This document shows, piece by piece, positions 19,920 to 20,093 of a DNA stretch of 20,093 nucleotides. The stretch is from a virus. The notes beneath the pieces are model-generated. The model did no database searches. It was not told the DNA's origin and saw only the letters and a list, made by a program, of their open reading frames with translations. Every line of letters begins with the position of its first letter. The first letter of the stretch is position 1. Location: positions 7,670 through 27,762 of the IMG/VR virus record IMGVR_UViG_3300030107_006922, one strand, 5' to 3'. The position numbers and the translations under genes are program-made.

Positions 19920-20093
19920 TTATTTTGACCACTCAGGTTTACCTGTAAAGTCTTTTCCAAGCCAGTTAGTAAGTTCAAAAGCTGGGATAACTGTTTCTTT
20001 AAGGAATTTTCTGTGTTCTTTTACTTGTTTAGTAGTGGTCTGAAAACCAAAATCTGTTATTTCCATAATACCGAATCCTGCAATAGCAGCAGC
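19920..20093 (-). CDS. 3' end of an unidentified gene
   Basis: The open frame enters from the right edge and ends with TAA at 19922-19920, giving the last 57 residues. They begin AAAIAGFGIMEITDFGFQTT and include KQVKEHRKFLKETVIPAFEL and a Trp-containing end, KPEWSK. The start lies beyond the window. It is convergent with the preceding tail gene, two bases apart. No family is recognised. Confidence 0.55.
   Translation of the reverse strand, partial: AAAIAGFGIMEITDFGFQTTTKQVKEHRKFLKETVIPAFELTNWLGKDFTGKPEWSK

Overview
This window looks like part of the genome of a T4-like marine cyanophage (a myovirus of Synechococcus or Prochlorococcus) or a close uncultured relative. The evidence is the AT-rich sequence, the tightly packed genes with 4-base start/stop overlaps, and the mixture of gene families. 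These include a very long tail fibre ending in a peptidase S74 chaperone, a 2-oxoglutarate/Fe(II) prolyl-hydroxylase, a small HNH nuclease, a GH24 lysozyme-like protein, a C39-like papain-fold protein and a Hint-domain protein. It also has many small proteins of the type conserved among cyanomyoviruses. The family assignments come from motifs and from memory of such families; no search was run. I saw no tRNA, rRNA, CRISPR array, insertion sequence, integrase or photosystem gene.

Layout. (1) 1-1120, plus strand: the tail of one gene, a small single-span membrane protein and a Pro-rich protein with a C-terminal hydrophobic segment. (2) 909-2697, minus strand: three consecutive genes, each apparently encoding a Sec-type signal peptide. 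They run away from a divergent junction that holds a perfect 10-bp inverted repeat. (3) 2768-5135, plus strand: a two-span membrane protein (holin-like by topology only), a C39-like protein whose expected catalytic Cys is Ser, two small coiled-coil or acidic proteins, an HNH nuclease and a 58-residue charged protein. (4) 5132-5938, minus strand: the prolyl-hydroxylase. (5) 5989-7489, plus strand: a membrane microprotein, a 71-residue protein strongly resembling the phycobilisome-degradation adaptor NblA, a beta-rich probable structural protein and the lysozyme-like protein. (6) 7182-9951, minus strand: a tight run of six genes including a DUF1599/Nmad1-like protein and a Dam-like methylase lacking its catalytic motif. 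(7) 9874-11053, plus strand: a membrane microprotein and the Hint protein. (8) 11055-13363, minus strand: a Phd/YefM-like antitoxin, a beta-sandwich protein, an unknown, and a large protein with two degenerate HNH modules. (9) 13364-13962: a mostly non-coding stretch with nested inverted repeats, one small Cys-containing gene and candidate promoters. (10) 13963-19917, plus strand: three small proteins, the 1451-residue tail fibre and a second tail protein. A partial minus-strand gene closes the window.

How it fits together (inference): the right end is host-recognition and tail-fibre material. The lysozyme-like, C39-like and holin-like proteins could act in wall degradation or lysis. The hydroxylase, NblA-like protein, Dam-like protein, antitoxin-like protein and exported proteins look like host-takeover or host-modification accessory genes. 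A recurring theme is enzyme folds with a catalytic residue replaced (C39-like, GH24, Dam-like, Hint, both HNH modules), which suggests binding or structural roles rather than catalysis for several genes. Strand switches are frequent, and the genes at convergent junctions abut or overlap instead of being separated by obvious terminators.
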